From Bacteroidota bacterium (GTDB lineage: Bacteria; Bacteroidota; Bacteroidia; Bacteroidales; P3): 59,868 nucleotides of DNA. Under the pieces are notes generated by a model. The model was not told the origin of the DNA and did no database searches. It saw only the letters and a program-made list of their open reading frames with translations. The DNA lies in assembly GCA_017860255.1 (NCBI GenBank), contig JAFNAR010000012.1, positions 1-59,868 on the forward strand, given 5' to 3'. Shown piece by piece: positions 28,584 through 36,214 of the stretch. Positions within the stretch are counted from its first letter, which is position 1, and each line of letters starts with the position of its first letter. Position numbers and translations under genes: made by a program.

Positions 28584-28960
28584 ATCAAAATTAGTTTAAA
28601 ATATAATAAATACCTACATGATAATAACCATTCAGGTTTCGTTTTTCAAAATTATAAATTAAAGTGTGTAAAATAATATTTTTATTTTCTTGTTTGATTC
28701 AGATTTTTTACATATAGGTTTTTTAATAAAACAGTCCCAAAAAAGGACAATAATCAAAAAGCCTACATCACTAATGAGTTATCAAACGATAGAAAATATT
28801 TTCCAATTTGTGGCGGAAAATAAGAATAATTTTTTGATTAAAAAAATATTTATCGTATTTTTTTCTCTTTTTTTCAACAACTTTTCAACAAGTAATACTA
28901 TATAATTCAATAAATAGTTTAAATTGCCCCTTACCATACCTAAAAAATTTATTTTTCAAA
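28584..28960. other. AT-rich region upstream of dnaA with DnaA-box-like sites
   Basis: There is no credible gene; the TTG-initiated 71-codon frame here is low-complexity. TTTTCAACA occurs at 28871-28879 and 28882-28890, exactly 11 bp apart on one strand. A related word, TTTTACACA, lies on the minus strand at 28673-28665. A very A/T-rich block (about 28815-28870) abuts the paired sites. Each word differs from TTATCCACA at two positions. A dnaA -7 element (TAATTTTG, 28654-28647 minus) is possible. It may be an autoregulatory region or origin candidate. Confidence 0.35.
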
Positions 28961-29572
28961 TCAAATTTCGTTTATAAATTTGACCAAAACATTATCAATA
29001 AATCTCAAACTATCAATTACCTTCTGTGAATCTCTTTTCCTTATTCTAAATTCCAAATAACAATCATTCTCAAACTTATGATTCTGTTGATGAAGATCAT
29101 ATTCTTTCATAATTTTCATAACATCATTCATTAGTGAATACTCAAAACTCACGCCATATATTTCATCAACTGTTTTTTCAATGATTTTTGAATTATCCAA
29201 CACATCAATTGTGGCTTGTTTATATGATTGAATCAAACCACTTACACCAAGTTTTGTTCCGCCAAAATATCTTACAACAACAACCAATATATTTGTTAAA
29301 TTTTTTGACAGCAATTGTCCATAAATTGGTTTTCCTGCTGTGGAAGAAGGCTCTCCATCATCATTTAATCTAAAAACTGACTTATTATATCCCAATATAT
29401 AAGCATAACAATGATGACGAGCATCAAAATACTCTTTCTTTATATCCTTAATAATTTCTTTTATTTCTTCTTGAGTTGTAACTGGAAAAGCTAAAGAAAT
29501 AAATTTACTCCCTTTCTCCTTATAGACCCCTTCTGCCCTATCCTCAATAGTTAAATAAGTATCATCAAACAT
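28961..29572 (-). CDS. yigZ: YigZ/IMPACT-family protein
   Basis: The 203-residue protein matches the UPF0029 family: KGSKFISLAFPV near the start, then FDARHHCYAY, RLNDDGEPSSTAGKPI and VVVVRYFGGTKLGVSGLIQSY, with an EF-G-V-like C-terminal domain. Members are linked to translation regulation, but the bacterial role is not settled. It is five bases downstream of ribD and probably co-transcribed. Confidence 0.93.
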   Translation of the reverse strand: MFDDTYLTIEDRAEGVYKEKGSKFISLAFPVTTQEEIKEIIKDIKKEYFDARHHCYAYILGYNKSVFRLNDDGEPSSTAGKPIYGQLLSKNLTNILVVVVRYFGGTKLGVSGLIQSYKQATIDVLDNSKIIEKTVDEIYGVSFEYSLMNDVMKIMKEYDLHQQNHKFENDCYLEFRIRKRDSQKVIDSLRFIDNVLVKFINEI

Positions 29573-29577
29573 ATTTT

Positions 29578-30624
29578 CTATAAGTTATAATATTGTTCAA
29601 TCCAGTCTGAACCAAAATATATTTTATTAGAAATCTTATTCTTTATAAGTTCCTTTGGAGATAGTAACCCTTTATAAAAACGCTTATTACCAACCAGAAC
29701 ATTTGCCTCATCCCATAAGTTTTCTTTAATAAAACTCTCTAAAGTAAATTTGCCTCCTTCAACAATTAGTGAAGAAGTTTTTATGTCACTATATATATAA
29801 TGTATAATTTGCAACAAAACATTCTTTTCAAAATCCAATTTAACATAAGAAATTTCTCCTTCAACAAAATCTTTCTTCGAATTAAAAACAACTGTCTTTT
29901 GAGAATTATCAAAAAAATATCTGTCGATAGGAATAGTTAAATCTTTGTCTATAGTCATTCTTATTGGATTAGGTCCATTGTAGTAACGAATATTTAAATG
30001 TGGATTATCATTAATGATAGTATTCTTTCCTACCAGTATACAGTCCTCAATTGCCCTTTGTCTATGAACCCAAACTTTTAAAGCATCATTTGTTATCCAA
30101 TAATCCTCCTTACTTTCGTTTTTCCTCTCAATATCCATAAATCCATCCAAAGTTTGAGCCCATTTCAAAATAATATAAGGACGATTTTTTTCGTGGCGAG
30201 AGAAAAATCTTTTGTTTAATTCTCTCCCTTCCTTCTCCAAGACTCCACTTACTACTTCAATTCCTGCATCTTTTAAAATCTTTACACCACCACCTGAAAC
30301 CTTAGGATTTGGATCTGAATTACAAATAACAACTTTTCTTATTCCACTTTTAACAATAAAGTCAGCACAAGGAGGAGTTTTTCCCCAATGGCAACAAGGC
30401 TCAAGGCTAACATATATAGTGGAGTTTTTAAGTAAATTTTTATCTTCAACAGCATTTATTGCATTGGGTTCTGCATGTGCCTGTCCATAAACCTTATGAT
30501 AACCTTCTCCAATTATTTTATTATCATATACCACCACTGCTCCAACCATAGGATTTGGACTAACATAACCCCCACCCAATGAAGCCAACTGCAAACACCT
30601 ATGCATTAATAACTCATCATTCAT
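29578..30624 (-). CDS. ribD: Bifunctional riboflavin biosynthesis protein RibD
   Basis: The deaminase domain comes first, with the zinc site H50-A-E52 and PC77...TPPC86. The reductase domain (about 150-348) has RPYIILKWAQTLDG, LVGKNTIINDNPHLN and the IVEGG motif. It carries out the second and third steps of riboflavin synthesis from GTP. I start it at ATG 30624 (348 residues, MNDELLMHRC). The frame is open 43 codons further upstream, but that stretch contains the promoter element at 30645-30652 and has no family similarity. yigZ follows five bases later. Confidence 0.94.
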   Translation of the reverse strand: MNDELLMHRCLQLASLGGGYVSPNPMVGAVVVYDNKIIGEGYHKVYGQAHAEPNAINAVEDKNLLKNSTIYVSLEPCCHWGKTPPCADFIVKSGIRKVVICNSDPNPKVSGGGVKILKDAGIEVVSGVLEKEGRELNKRFFSRHEKNRPYIILKWAQTLDGFMDIERKNESKEDYWITNDALKVWVHRQRAIEDCILVGKNTIINDNPHLNIRYYNGPNPIRMTIDKDLTIPIDRYFFDNSQKTVVFNSKKDFVEGEISYVKLDFEKNVLLQIIHYIYSDIKTSSLIVEGGKFTLESFIKENLWDEANVLVGNKRFYKGLLSPKELIKNKISNKIYFGSDWIEQYYNL

Positions 30625-30644
30625 ATCTATCGTGAAATAAAAAG

Positions 30645-30652
30645 CAAATATA
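30645..30652 (-). promoter_or_regulatory. -7 element of ribD-yigZ
   Basis: TATATTTG on the minus strand, 20 bases before ATG 30624. It supports the shorter RibD start. Confidence 0.5.
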
Positions 30653-30699
30653 CTACTTAATCCAACAATATTAAAATTCCTCGATTGGGATAAATATAG

Positions 30700-30707
30700 T
30701 AATTTTG
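30700..30707 (+). promoter_or_regulatory. -7 element of prmC
   Basis: TAATTTTG, 14 bases before ATG 30722, divergent from the ribD promoter about 50 bp away. No -33 match. Confidence 0.5.
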
Positions 30708-30721
30708 CAAAAAACAAAATA

Positions 30722-31573
30722 ATGAGGATAGCATCAAACAGAATTGAAGACATATTAAAATTTGCTTTGCAGGAACTTGAAGGAATTTACTCAGAAAATG
30801 AGATAAAACAAATGACCTATAATCTTATTACTCATTTTTGCAATATTCCAAAAACATCAATCTTAGCTAATAACCAACAAGCTGTTCTTGAATCTGAACT
30901 CCTTAAGATGAATTTTGCTATTAAAGACCTTAAGAAAGAAAAACCTCTTCAGTATATTATGGGATATACCGATTTCTATAATATTAAAGTAAACTTAAAT
31001 CATAAAGTTTTAATTCCTCGTCCAGAAACAGAAGAATTGGTTGATATGATTATTAAGGAGAATAAAGAAAGAAAAGAGTTAAGAATTGCCGATTTAGGTT
31101 GTGGAAGCGGAGCAATTGCTTTGGCTATAAAAAAGAATATTCCTCAAAGTGAGGTTTGGGCTTTTGATATTGACGATGAAGCAATTAATCAAACAAAAGA
31201 AAATGCAAAAACGCTTAATTTGGATATTAATATTGAAAAGAAAGACCTTTTGAATGATAATTTCTCTAATTATAATTTTGATATAATAATATCTAATCCT
31301 CCATATGTTATGGAAAAAGAAAAAAGCTTGATGAAAAATAATGTATTGAACCACGAACCCCATCAAGCACTTTTTGTTAAAGATGAAGACCCACTAATAT
31401 TTTATCAAGCAATTGAAAAAATTGCTCAAAACAATCTAAGAACCAAAGGAAAACTATATATGGAAATAAATGAGAATTTATCCGATAGTACAAAAGACAT
31501 TTTCAAAGATTACGAAACTAAGATAATAAAAGACATTTTTGGCAAATTTAGATTTATTAGTGCTGTAAATTAG
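30722..31573 (+). CDS. prmC: Release factor glutamine N5-methyltransferase PrmC
   Basis: The 283-residue protein has an N-terminal helical substrate-binding domain, LKKEKPLQYIMGYTDFYN, VLIPRPETEELVDMI and the SAM motif ADLGCGSGAIALAI. The catalytic NPPY motif is in ISNPPYV. It methylates the GGQ glutamine of RF1 and RF2, needed for efficient termination. It stands alone, divergent from ribD. Confidence 0.95.
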   Translation: MRIASNRIEDILKFALQELEGIYSENEIKQMTYNLITHFCNIPKTSILANNQQAVLESELLKMNFAIKDLKKEKPLQYIMGYTDFYNIKVNLNHKVLIPRPETEELVDMIIKENKERKELRIADLGCGSGAIALAIKKNIPQSEVWAFDIDDEAINQTKENAKTLNLDINIEKKDLLNDNFSNYNFDIIISNPPYVMEKEKSLMKNNVLNHEPHQALFVKDEDPLIFYQAIEKIAQNNLRTKGKLYMEINENLSDSTKDIFKDYETKIIKDIFGKFRFISAVN

Positions 31574-31641
31574 TGTAATGCTAAATAGAAAATAAATATC
31601 ACAATTAATTTTATTCTAAACCTCAATTAATATATTCTTCG

Positions 31642-31692
31642 TTTTAGTTATTAAATGAAGAGATTATTTATCGAAACAAAGAATAACTAAAA
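31642..31692. repeat. Inverted repeat between convergent genes
   Basis: TTTTAGTTATT (31642-31652) and AATAACTAAAA (31682-31692) form an 11-bp stem around 29 bases, just before the pruA terminator. It may help end prmC transcripts; there is no T run. Confidence 0.4.
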
Positions 31693-31700
31693 TACGATTA

Positions 31701-31738
31701 TAAAAAAATAGGGTGCCTTTCTTAGAAAAGCACCCTAT
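31701..31738 (-). terminator. Terminator of pruA
   Basis: 9-bp stem, arms 31708-31716 and 31730-31738 (ATAGGGTGC/GCACCCTAT). Read on the minus strand it runs into T7, 22 bases after the pruA stop. Confidence 0.8.
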
Positions 31739-31760
31739 AATAATATTTAATAATTAATAA

Positions 31761-33386
31761 TTAACCCATAAACGGATAACGAAAATCTGTTGGTGGGATT
31801 AATGTTTCTTTAATACATCTTGGACTTACCCAACGATAAAGATTAAGTTCAGAACCTGCTTTATCATTTGTTCCAGAAGCTCTTGCTCCTCCAAATGGTT
31901 GATTTCCTACAACTGCTCCTGTTGGTTTATCATTGATGTAGAAATTACCTGCTGCATATCTTAATGCGTTCATTGCCGTTTCGGTTGCATAACGACAATT
32001 TGAGAATATTGAACCAGTAAGTGCAAATGGAGATGTTGAATCACATAATGCTAAAGTTTCTTCATATTTTTCTCCATCATACAAATAAATAGTGAAAACT
32101 GGACCAAATAGTTCTATTTCCATTGTTTCGTATTTTGGATTAGTTGTAAGAATTATTGTTGGTTCAATAAAATAACCTTTAGATTTATCACCATTTCCTC
32201 CAAGAACTATTTTAGCTTCAGGAGAAACCTTTGCTCTATCAACATATTTCATTATAGTATCAAATGACTTTTCATCAATAACAGCATTTACATAATTAGA
32301 AAATTCTCTTATGCAGCCTTGTTTAATTTGTCCAGCCATTTCCTTAATATATTCGTAAGTTTTATCCCATAATTCTTGTGGAATATATGCTCTTGAAGCA
32401 GCTGAACATTTTTGTCCTTGGTATTCAAATGCTCCTCTAACAATTGCAACTGCCAATTCTTTTGGTGAAGAAGATTTGTGAGCGAAAATAAAGTCTTTTC
32501 CTCCTGTTTCTCCAACAATTTTTGGATATGTATTATAAGAATCGATGTTTTGTCCTATTTGTTTCCAGAAATTATTGAATGTGTGAGTTGAACCAGTAAA
32601 GTGAATTCCTGCCAAATGTTTTGAAGCAAAGCAAGTATCAGAAATAACTGAACCACTACCAGGAACAAAGTTAATTACTCCATCAGGAACTCCTGCTTCA
32701 CTAAATATTTTCATCAAATAGTAGTTAGAAAGAATTGCTGTTGTTGCAGGTTTCCAAACTGTAACATTACCCATAAGTACTGGTGCAATATTCAAATTAC
32801 AAGCAATTGCAGTAAAATTGAAAGGAGAAATTGTATAAACAAAACCTTCAAGAGGGCGATACTCCAAACGATTTATTGCAGTATTGTCACTCATTGGTTG
32901 TTGAGAATATATTAAAGATGCAAAATGTGCATTGAAACGTAAGAAATCTATTGCTTCGCATGCAGAGTCTATTTCTGCTTGATAAGAATTCTTTGATTGT
33001 CCAAGCATTGTAGCTGCATTTATTAAAAAACGATATTTCTTTGAAATAAGTTCAGCAACTTTCATCATTATTGAACAACGATCAATCCAATGTACGTTAG
33101 ACCATTTGTCATGAGCTTTTAGTGCGGCATCAATTGCCATTTGAACAGTTTCTGGAGTAGCTTTATGATATGTAGCAAGAACATGTCCATGTTCAGTTGG
33201 CATAACGACCTTTCCCATTTGACCTGTCTTTACTTCTTTTCCACCAATAATTAATGGTATTTCAATACTTGTGTTGTATTGTCTCTCAACTTCTTTTTCC
33301 AATGCTTCTCTTTCTGGAGAATTTGGAGCATAACCTAATACAGTTTCATTTTTTGGTCTTTCAAAAAAGAATGATGCATTGTTCAT
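31761..33386 (-). CDS. pruA: L-glutamate gamma-semialdehyde (1-pyrroline-5-carboxylate) dehydrogenase
   Basis: The 541-residue aldehyde dehydrogenase is of the P5CDH type: N-terminal FFFERPKNETVLGYAPNSPER, SPFNFTAIACNLNIAP, TGSTHTFNNFWKQIG, EGTGGKD-like VGETGGKDF and the catalytic cysteine in GQKCSAASR. It oxidises glutamate semialdehyde to glutamate with NAD+ in proline and arginine degradation. It is monocistronic; no proline dehydrogenase is adjacent. Its promoter overlaps the promoter of the divergent gene at 33530. Confidence 0.95.
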   Translation of the reverse strand: MNNASFFFERPKNETVLGYAPNSPEREALEKEVERQYNTSIEIPLIIGGKEVKTGQMGKVVMPTEHGHVLATYHKATPETVQMAIDAALKAHDKWSNVHWIDRCSIMMKVAELISKKYRFLINAATMLGQSKNSYQAEIDSACEAIDFLRFNAHFASLIYSQQPMSDNTAINRLEYRPLEGFVYTISPFNFTAIACNLNIAPVLMGNVTVWKPATTAILSNYYLMKIFSEAGVPDGVINFVPGSGSVISDTCFASKHLAGIHFTGSTHTFNNFWKQIGQNIDSYNTYPKIVGETGGKDFIFAHKSSSPKELAVAIVRGAFEYQGQKCSAASRAYIPQELWDKTYEYIKEMAGQIKQGCIREFSNYVNAVIDEKSFDTIMKYVDRAKVSPEAKIVLGGNGDKSKGYFIEPTIILTTNPKYETMEIELFGPVFTIYLYDGEKYEETLALCDSTSPFALTGSIFSNCRYATETAMNALRYAAGNFYINDKPTGAVVGNQPFGGARASGTNDKAGSELNLYRWVSPRCIKETLIPPTDFRYPFMG

Positions 33387-33458
33387 AATTCAAATAATTT
33401 TTTAAATGATTAATATTGTTTTCTTTTGGTTATAATAACCTTTATAAATATTATTTTG

Positions 33459-33489
33459 CAAATATATACCTTGTTTTTGTTATTAACAA
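33459..33489 (-). promoter_or_regulatory. Promoter of pruA
   Basis: Minus strand TTG (33489-33487), 20 bases, TATATTTG (33466-33459). It interlocks with the plus-strand promoter at 33476-33506. Confidence 0.68.
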
Positions 33490-33506
33490 ATATTTTTCTA
33501 CTTTTG
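33476..33506 (+). promoter_or_regulatory. Promoter of the ThpR fusion gene
   Basis: TTTG 33476-33479, 19 bases, TACTTTTG 33499-33506: a textbook Bacteroides promoter. It overlaps the divergent pruA promoter by 14 bp. Confidence 0.72.
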
Positions 33507-33529
33507 TATTTCTTCAAAGCTAAAACAAT

Positions 33530-34660
33530 ATGAGCAAAGAATTAAAATCAATTTCTTCCGAAATAACTTCTAATGAATTATCCATTATTGGAATATCCAC
33601 AACCCTAAATGGCTTATCATTAGCTCAAAGTATTAATTCATTACTCAATACCGATTTGCGATTATGCAAAGACTTTGAAAGCTACAACAAAGAAGAAAAT
33701 CAATCCTATTGCTTCAAAAGCTACCATTACTCAAACGAAATACATCATTTGAAGCATTTTCTTATATCAAACAAGAATAGTGAGAATAAATTATTAATAA
33801 AAGCTCATATTAAATACGATTATATTTATGTTATAATTGGAAGAGACAATAACATATATGCATCTGATTTCATAGAAAAGATAAAAAAGGTTCAAAACAT
33901 TCAACTTGTTAGAAATATTCATCCAACATTTACAACCAAAGAACATTTCAAGCAAGATATAAAGCCTATTGAAATGTTAGATATATTTGGAAATCCTTCC
34001 ATTGCTCCAAATAAAGCAAAGAAAACACCTACTAAAAAATCTGAAACAGGAATTGCCATAAAACAATTTATTGATGATATTGAATATTACTTAGGGAATG
34101 TGATGTCAAACAAGAGAATATTTTTAGCATATAATGTTGTTTTAAGTAGTGAAATTCTTTCTTCTATTGACAAACTTTACAAACATTTTTCTAAAGAAAA
34201 TATAAGTATAATTCCAAAAGAGAATTATCACCTCACACTTCAATTTATTGGCGAGAGTACCTTCAAACAAATAAATAACATTATATCTTCAACAAAGGAA
34301 ATTCTTGATCAAAGCCAACCAATTGAAGTTGAAATTGACAAGATCCACTATTTCCCAAATAATGGAAAACATTTAACAGTTACTTTAAGCATTAAGGAAA
34401 ACGCTTTATTAAAAGAGCTATATAAATCCATACATAATGAGTATTTAAAGCTCAATCTTTCCTTAAGTAATAAAGAATTTATTCCTCATATAACCATTGC
34501 TAAAATTCATACAATGGAAAACGTTTCTCTATTAATGCAAGAAATAGATAAATTGTTTAAAATATCTCCACTAAAGCTACAACTTTCAAAACCTATTTTA
34601 TTTGAAAGCATTTCCATTGGCAATAAAGTCAGATATGATATAGTAAAGGTATTTGAATAA
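33530..34660 (+). CDS. IPExxxVDY-like domain fused to a ThpR-type RNA 2',3'-cyclic phosphodiesterase
   Basis: Residues about 15-150 resemble the small Bacteroidetes IPExxxVDY family: LSIIGISTTLNGLSLAQSIN, a KLLIKAHIKYDYIYVIIGR segment in place of the naming motif, and IEKIKKVQNIQLVRNIHP. After a Lys-rich linker (about 155-190), residues 196-376 form a 2H phosphoesterase with both HxTx motifs (H234-L-T236 in YHLTLQFIGE, H320-I-T322 in FIPHITIAKI). ThpR proteins open RNA 2',3'-cyclic phosphates or ligate tRNA halves in vitro. IPExxxVDY proteins have no known activity. The naming motif itself is not conserved here. The fusion appears complete, with no internal stop. Confidence 0.78.
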   Translation: MSKELKSISSEITSNELSIIGISTTLNGLSLAQSINSLLNTDLRLCKDFESYNKEENQSYCFKSYHYSNEIHHLKHFLISNKNSENKLLIKAHIKYDYIYVIIGRDNNIYASDFIEKIKKVQNIQLVRNIHPTFTTKEHFKQDIKPIEMLDIFGNPSIAPNKAKKTPTKKSETGIAIKQFIDDIEYYLGNVMSNKRIFLAYNVVLSSEILSSIDKLYKHFSKENISIIPKENYHLTLQFIGESTFKQINNIISSTKEILDQSQPIEVEIDKIHYFPNNGKHLTVTLSIKENALLKELYKSIHNEYLKLNLSLSNKEFIPHITIAKIHTMENVSLLMQEIDKLFKISPLKLQLSKPILFESISIGNKVRYDIVKVFE

Positions 34661-34803
34661 TTTATCTTGACTTTTAATTACTTTACTTGTGAGTAGAAAT
34701 ATTAGACTTATAAGCAATTAAACGCCTTGTTTTTCTATCCAAACAATAGATACATCTACAAAATCGACGATTAGAAAAATTTTAAAAAGGATTAAATCTG
34801 GAA

Positions 34804-34882
34804 TAATGGCATTATATTCTCCATATAATGCCATTATACTTTCCATATAATGCCATTAAAGCAACATTATAATGGCATTATA
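34804..34882. repeat. Array of four near-palindromes with exact 22-bp period
   Basis: The 11-base core TAATGSCATTA occurs at 34804-34814, 34826-34836, 34848-34858 and 34870-34880, with 11-base spacers. The centre base is G, C, C, G, so orientation alternates. A flanking TA extends the arms to 13 bases and lets neighbouring copies pair as hairpins. It lies in the 330-bp gap between the stops of convergent genes. Otherwise the gap holds only a weak hairpin at 34955-34979. Confidence 0.9.
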
Positions 34883-34990
34883 CCAGATCTAAACAAAGTC
34901 TAATTACTTTAAAAGCTTATTTAGTGAGTTTTATAACTTGATTAAATGGGATTATTCTTATAAAAGAAAATTATAAGAACATTCTATATT

Positions 34991-35572
34991 TTATTTTATT
35001 GGAGAAGAAGACTCAGAAATTGAGATATAGAGTTGATTTTCTTTGTCAAAAAGGAATTGTATTTGAACTGGAGTTTCATTATTGTGAATTTGAGGCTCAT
35101 TGTTCAAAAAACTAATATAAAAAGATTTAAAGTTATTTGCAATTCCTTCTCCTGTGCATTTAACATAACTTTCTTTTAGAGTCCAAATTTTTGTAAAGGC
35201 TTGATTTTGCTGATTTGTGTTTGAGAGAGAATTTAAATACTCTGCTTCTTTAGGATGAAAAAACCTCTCAACTAATTCTTTCTTGTATTTTCTTTCCTGT
35301 TCAATGTCAATTCCAATTTGTTTATCGGAAATAGCAATGGCTATATATTCTTTGGTATGAGAAATTGAGAAATGAAGGTTTGGATTAAAAACGAAAAAAG
35401 GCTTGCCTTCAATGGTGCATTCTATTGCAGTATTGAAGACCAAGCCTTTTTGTTTAATGATATCAATAAGGAATTGTTTAGCCCATTTTGATATTTGTTT
35501 TGGATGAGTTAACGATAAATCTATTCCAAAACATTCTTTTGCTTTATCAATATGGTATATAAAAAATTCCAA
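34991..35572 (-). CDS. 4'-phosphopantetheinyl transferase superfamily protein
   Basis: The 193-residue protein has the two conserved motifs: IGIDIEQERKY (Mg-binding Asp-Glu) and FTKIWTLKESYVKCTGEG (W-x-x-K-E-x-x-x-K). An upstream LHFSISHTKEY pocket motif is also present. It would transfer phosphopantetheine from CoA to an acyl carrier protein. The size is nearer to the Sfp/AcpT-like type than to AcpS. It is the last gene of the run on this strand, six bases after the FKBP gene. Confidence 0.9.
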   Translation of the reverse strand: MEFFIYHIDKAKECFGIDLSLTHPKQISKWAKQFLIDIIKQKGLVFNTAIECTIEGKPFFVFNPNLHFSISHTKEYIAIAISDKQIGIDIEQERKYKKELVERFFHPKEAEYLNSLSNTNQQNQAFTKIWTLKESYVKCTGEGIANNFKSFYISFLNNEPQIHNNETPVQIQFLFDKENQLYISISESSSPIK

Positions 35573-35578
35573 TTCAAA

Positions 35579-36199
35579 TTAATTAATACCAAGTAATTCT
35601 ACATCAAAAACTAATGTGCTGCCTGCAGGAATTGTTCCAACAGGAGAATCTCCATAAGCTAAATCAGCAGGAATGAAGAATGTGTATTTTGAACCAACTG
35701 TCATTAGTTGTAAACCTTCTGTCCAACCTTGAATAACTTGATTTAATGGGAAAGAAATTGGTTCTCCTCTTTGAACTGAAGAATCAAACACGCTACCATT
35801 AATAAGAGTACCATGATAATGTACATTTACTGTATCTGTTGATTTAGGTATTGCACCATTTCCTTCTTGAACAACTTTATATTGAAGACCGCTTGCAGTT
35901 TCTTTAACTCCTTCTTGGTTGCGGTTAGCAGTCAAAAACAATTTTCCTTCTTCTCTTGCTTTAAGACCTTCTTGTTGCATTTGAGCTTGTTTCTTTATTT
36001 GCATTTCTTGTTGCCAAACAGCCATTATTGAGTTCTTTTCTTCTTCTGTTAATAGGTTTTGAACTTCTCCATTAGCAGCTTTACGTAGAGCTTCAATCAT
36101 TACCTCAATTTCCAAATCATAACCTTCTCTAAAAAGACTTGCTCCAATGTCTTCACCGATTATATAACTAATTTTGTCTTTGTTTGTTTTTAATTCCAT
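35579..36199 (-). CDS. FKBP-type peptidyl-prolyl isomerase (FklB/Mip-like)
   Basis: The 206-residue protein has an N-terminal helical dimerisation region (about 1-90). An FKBP domain follows (about 105-206): GLQYKVVQEGNG, VNVHYHGTLINGSVFDSS, FPLNQVIQGWTEGLQLM and IPADLAYGDSPVGTIPAGSTLVFDVELL. There is no signal peptide, so unlike Mip it is probably cytoplasmic. It follows the S46 peptidase by 15 bases. Confidence 0.94.
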   Translation of the reverse strand: MELKTNKDKISYIIGEDIGASLFREGYDLEIEVMIEALRKAANGEVQNLLTEEEKNSIMAVWQQEMQIKKQAQMQQEGLKAREEGKLFLTANRNQEGVKETASGLQYKVVQEGNGAIPKSTDTVNVHYHGTLINGSVFDSSVQRGEPISFPLNQVIQGWTEGLQLMTVGSKYTFFIPADLAYGDSPVGTIPAGSTLVFDVELLGIN

Positions 36200-36214
36200 T
36201 TGTGTTTTGTTTTT

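Noticed and set aside
28690..28905. 71-codon plus-strand frame upstream of dnaA
   Set aside because: It starts with TTG, is low-complexity and AT-driven, and has no family likeness. The region is better explained as the dnaA upstream control region.
30625..30753. Upstream extension of ribD
   Set aside because: The 43 extra codons have no family similarity, include the ribD promoter element and cross the divergent prmC start.
34804..34882. Array at 34804 as a CRISPR
   Set aside because: Cores of 11 bases and spacers of 11 bases are far too short, the spacers are similar to each other, and no cas genes are present.
34955..34979. Hairpin after the phosphopantetheinyl transferase gene as terminator
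   Set aside because: The 9-bp stem is all A/T except one pair and has no T run on the minus strand.
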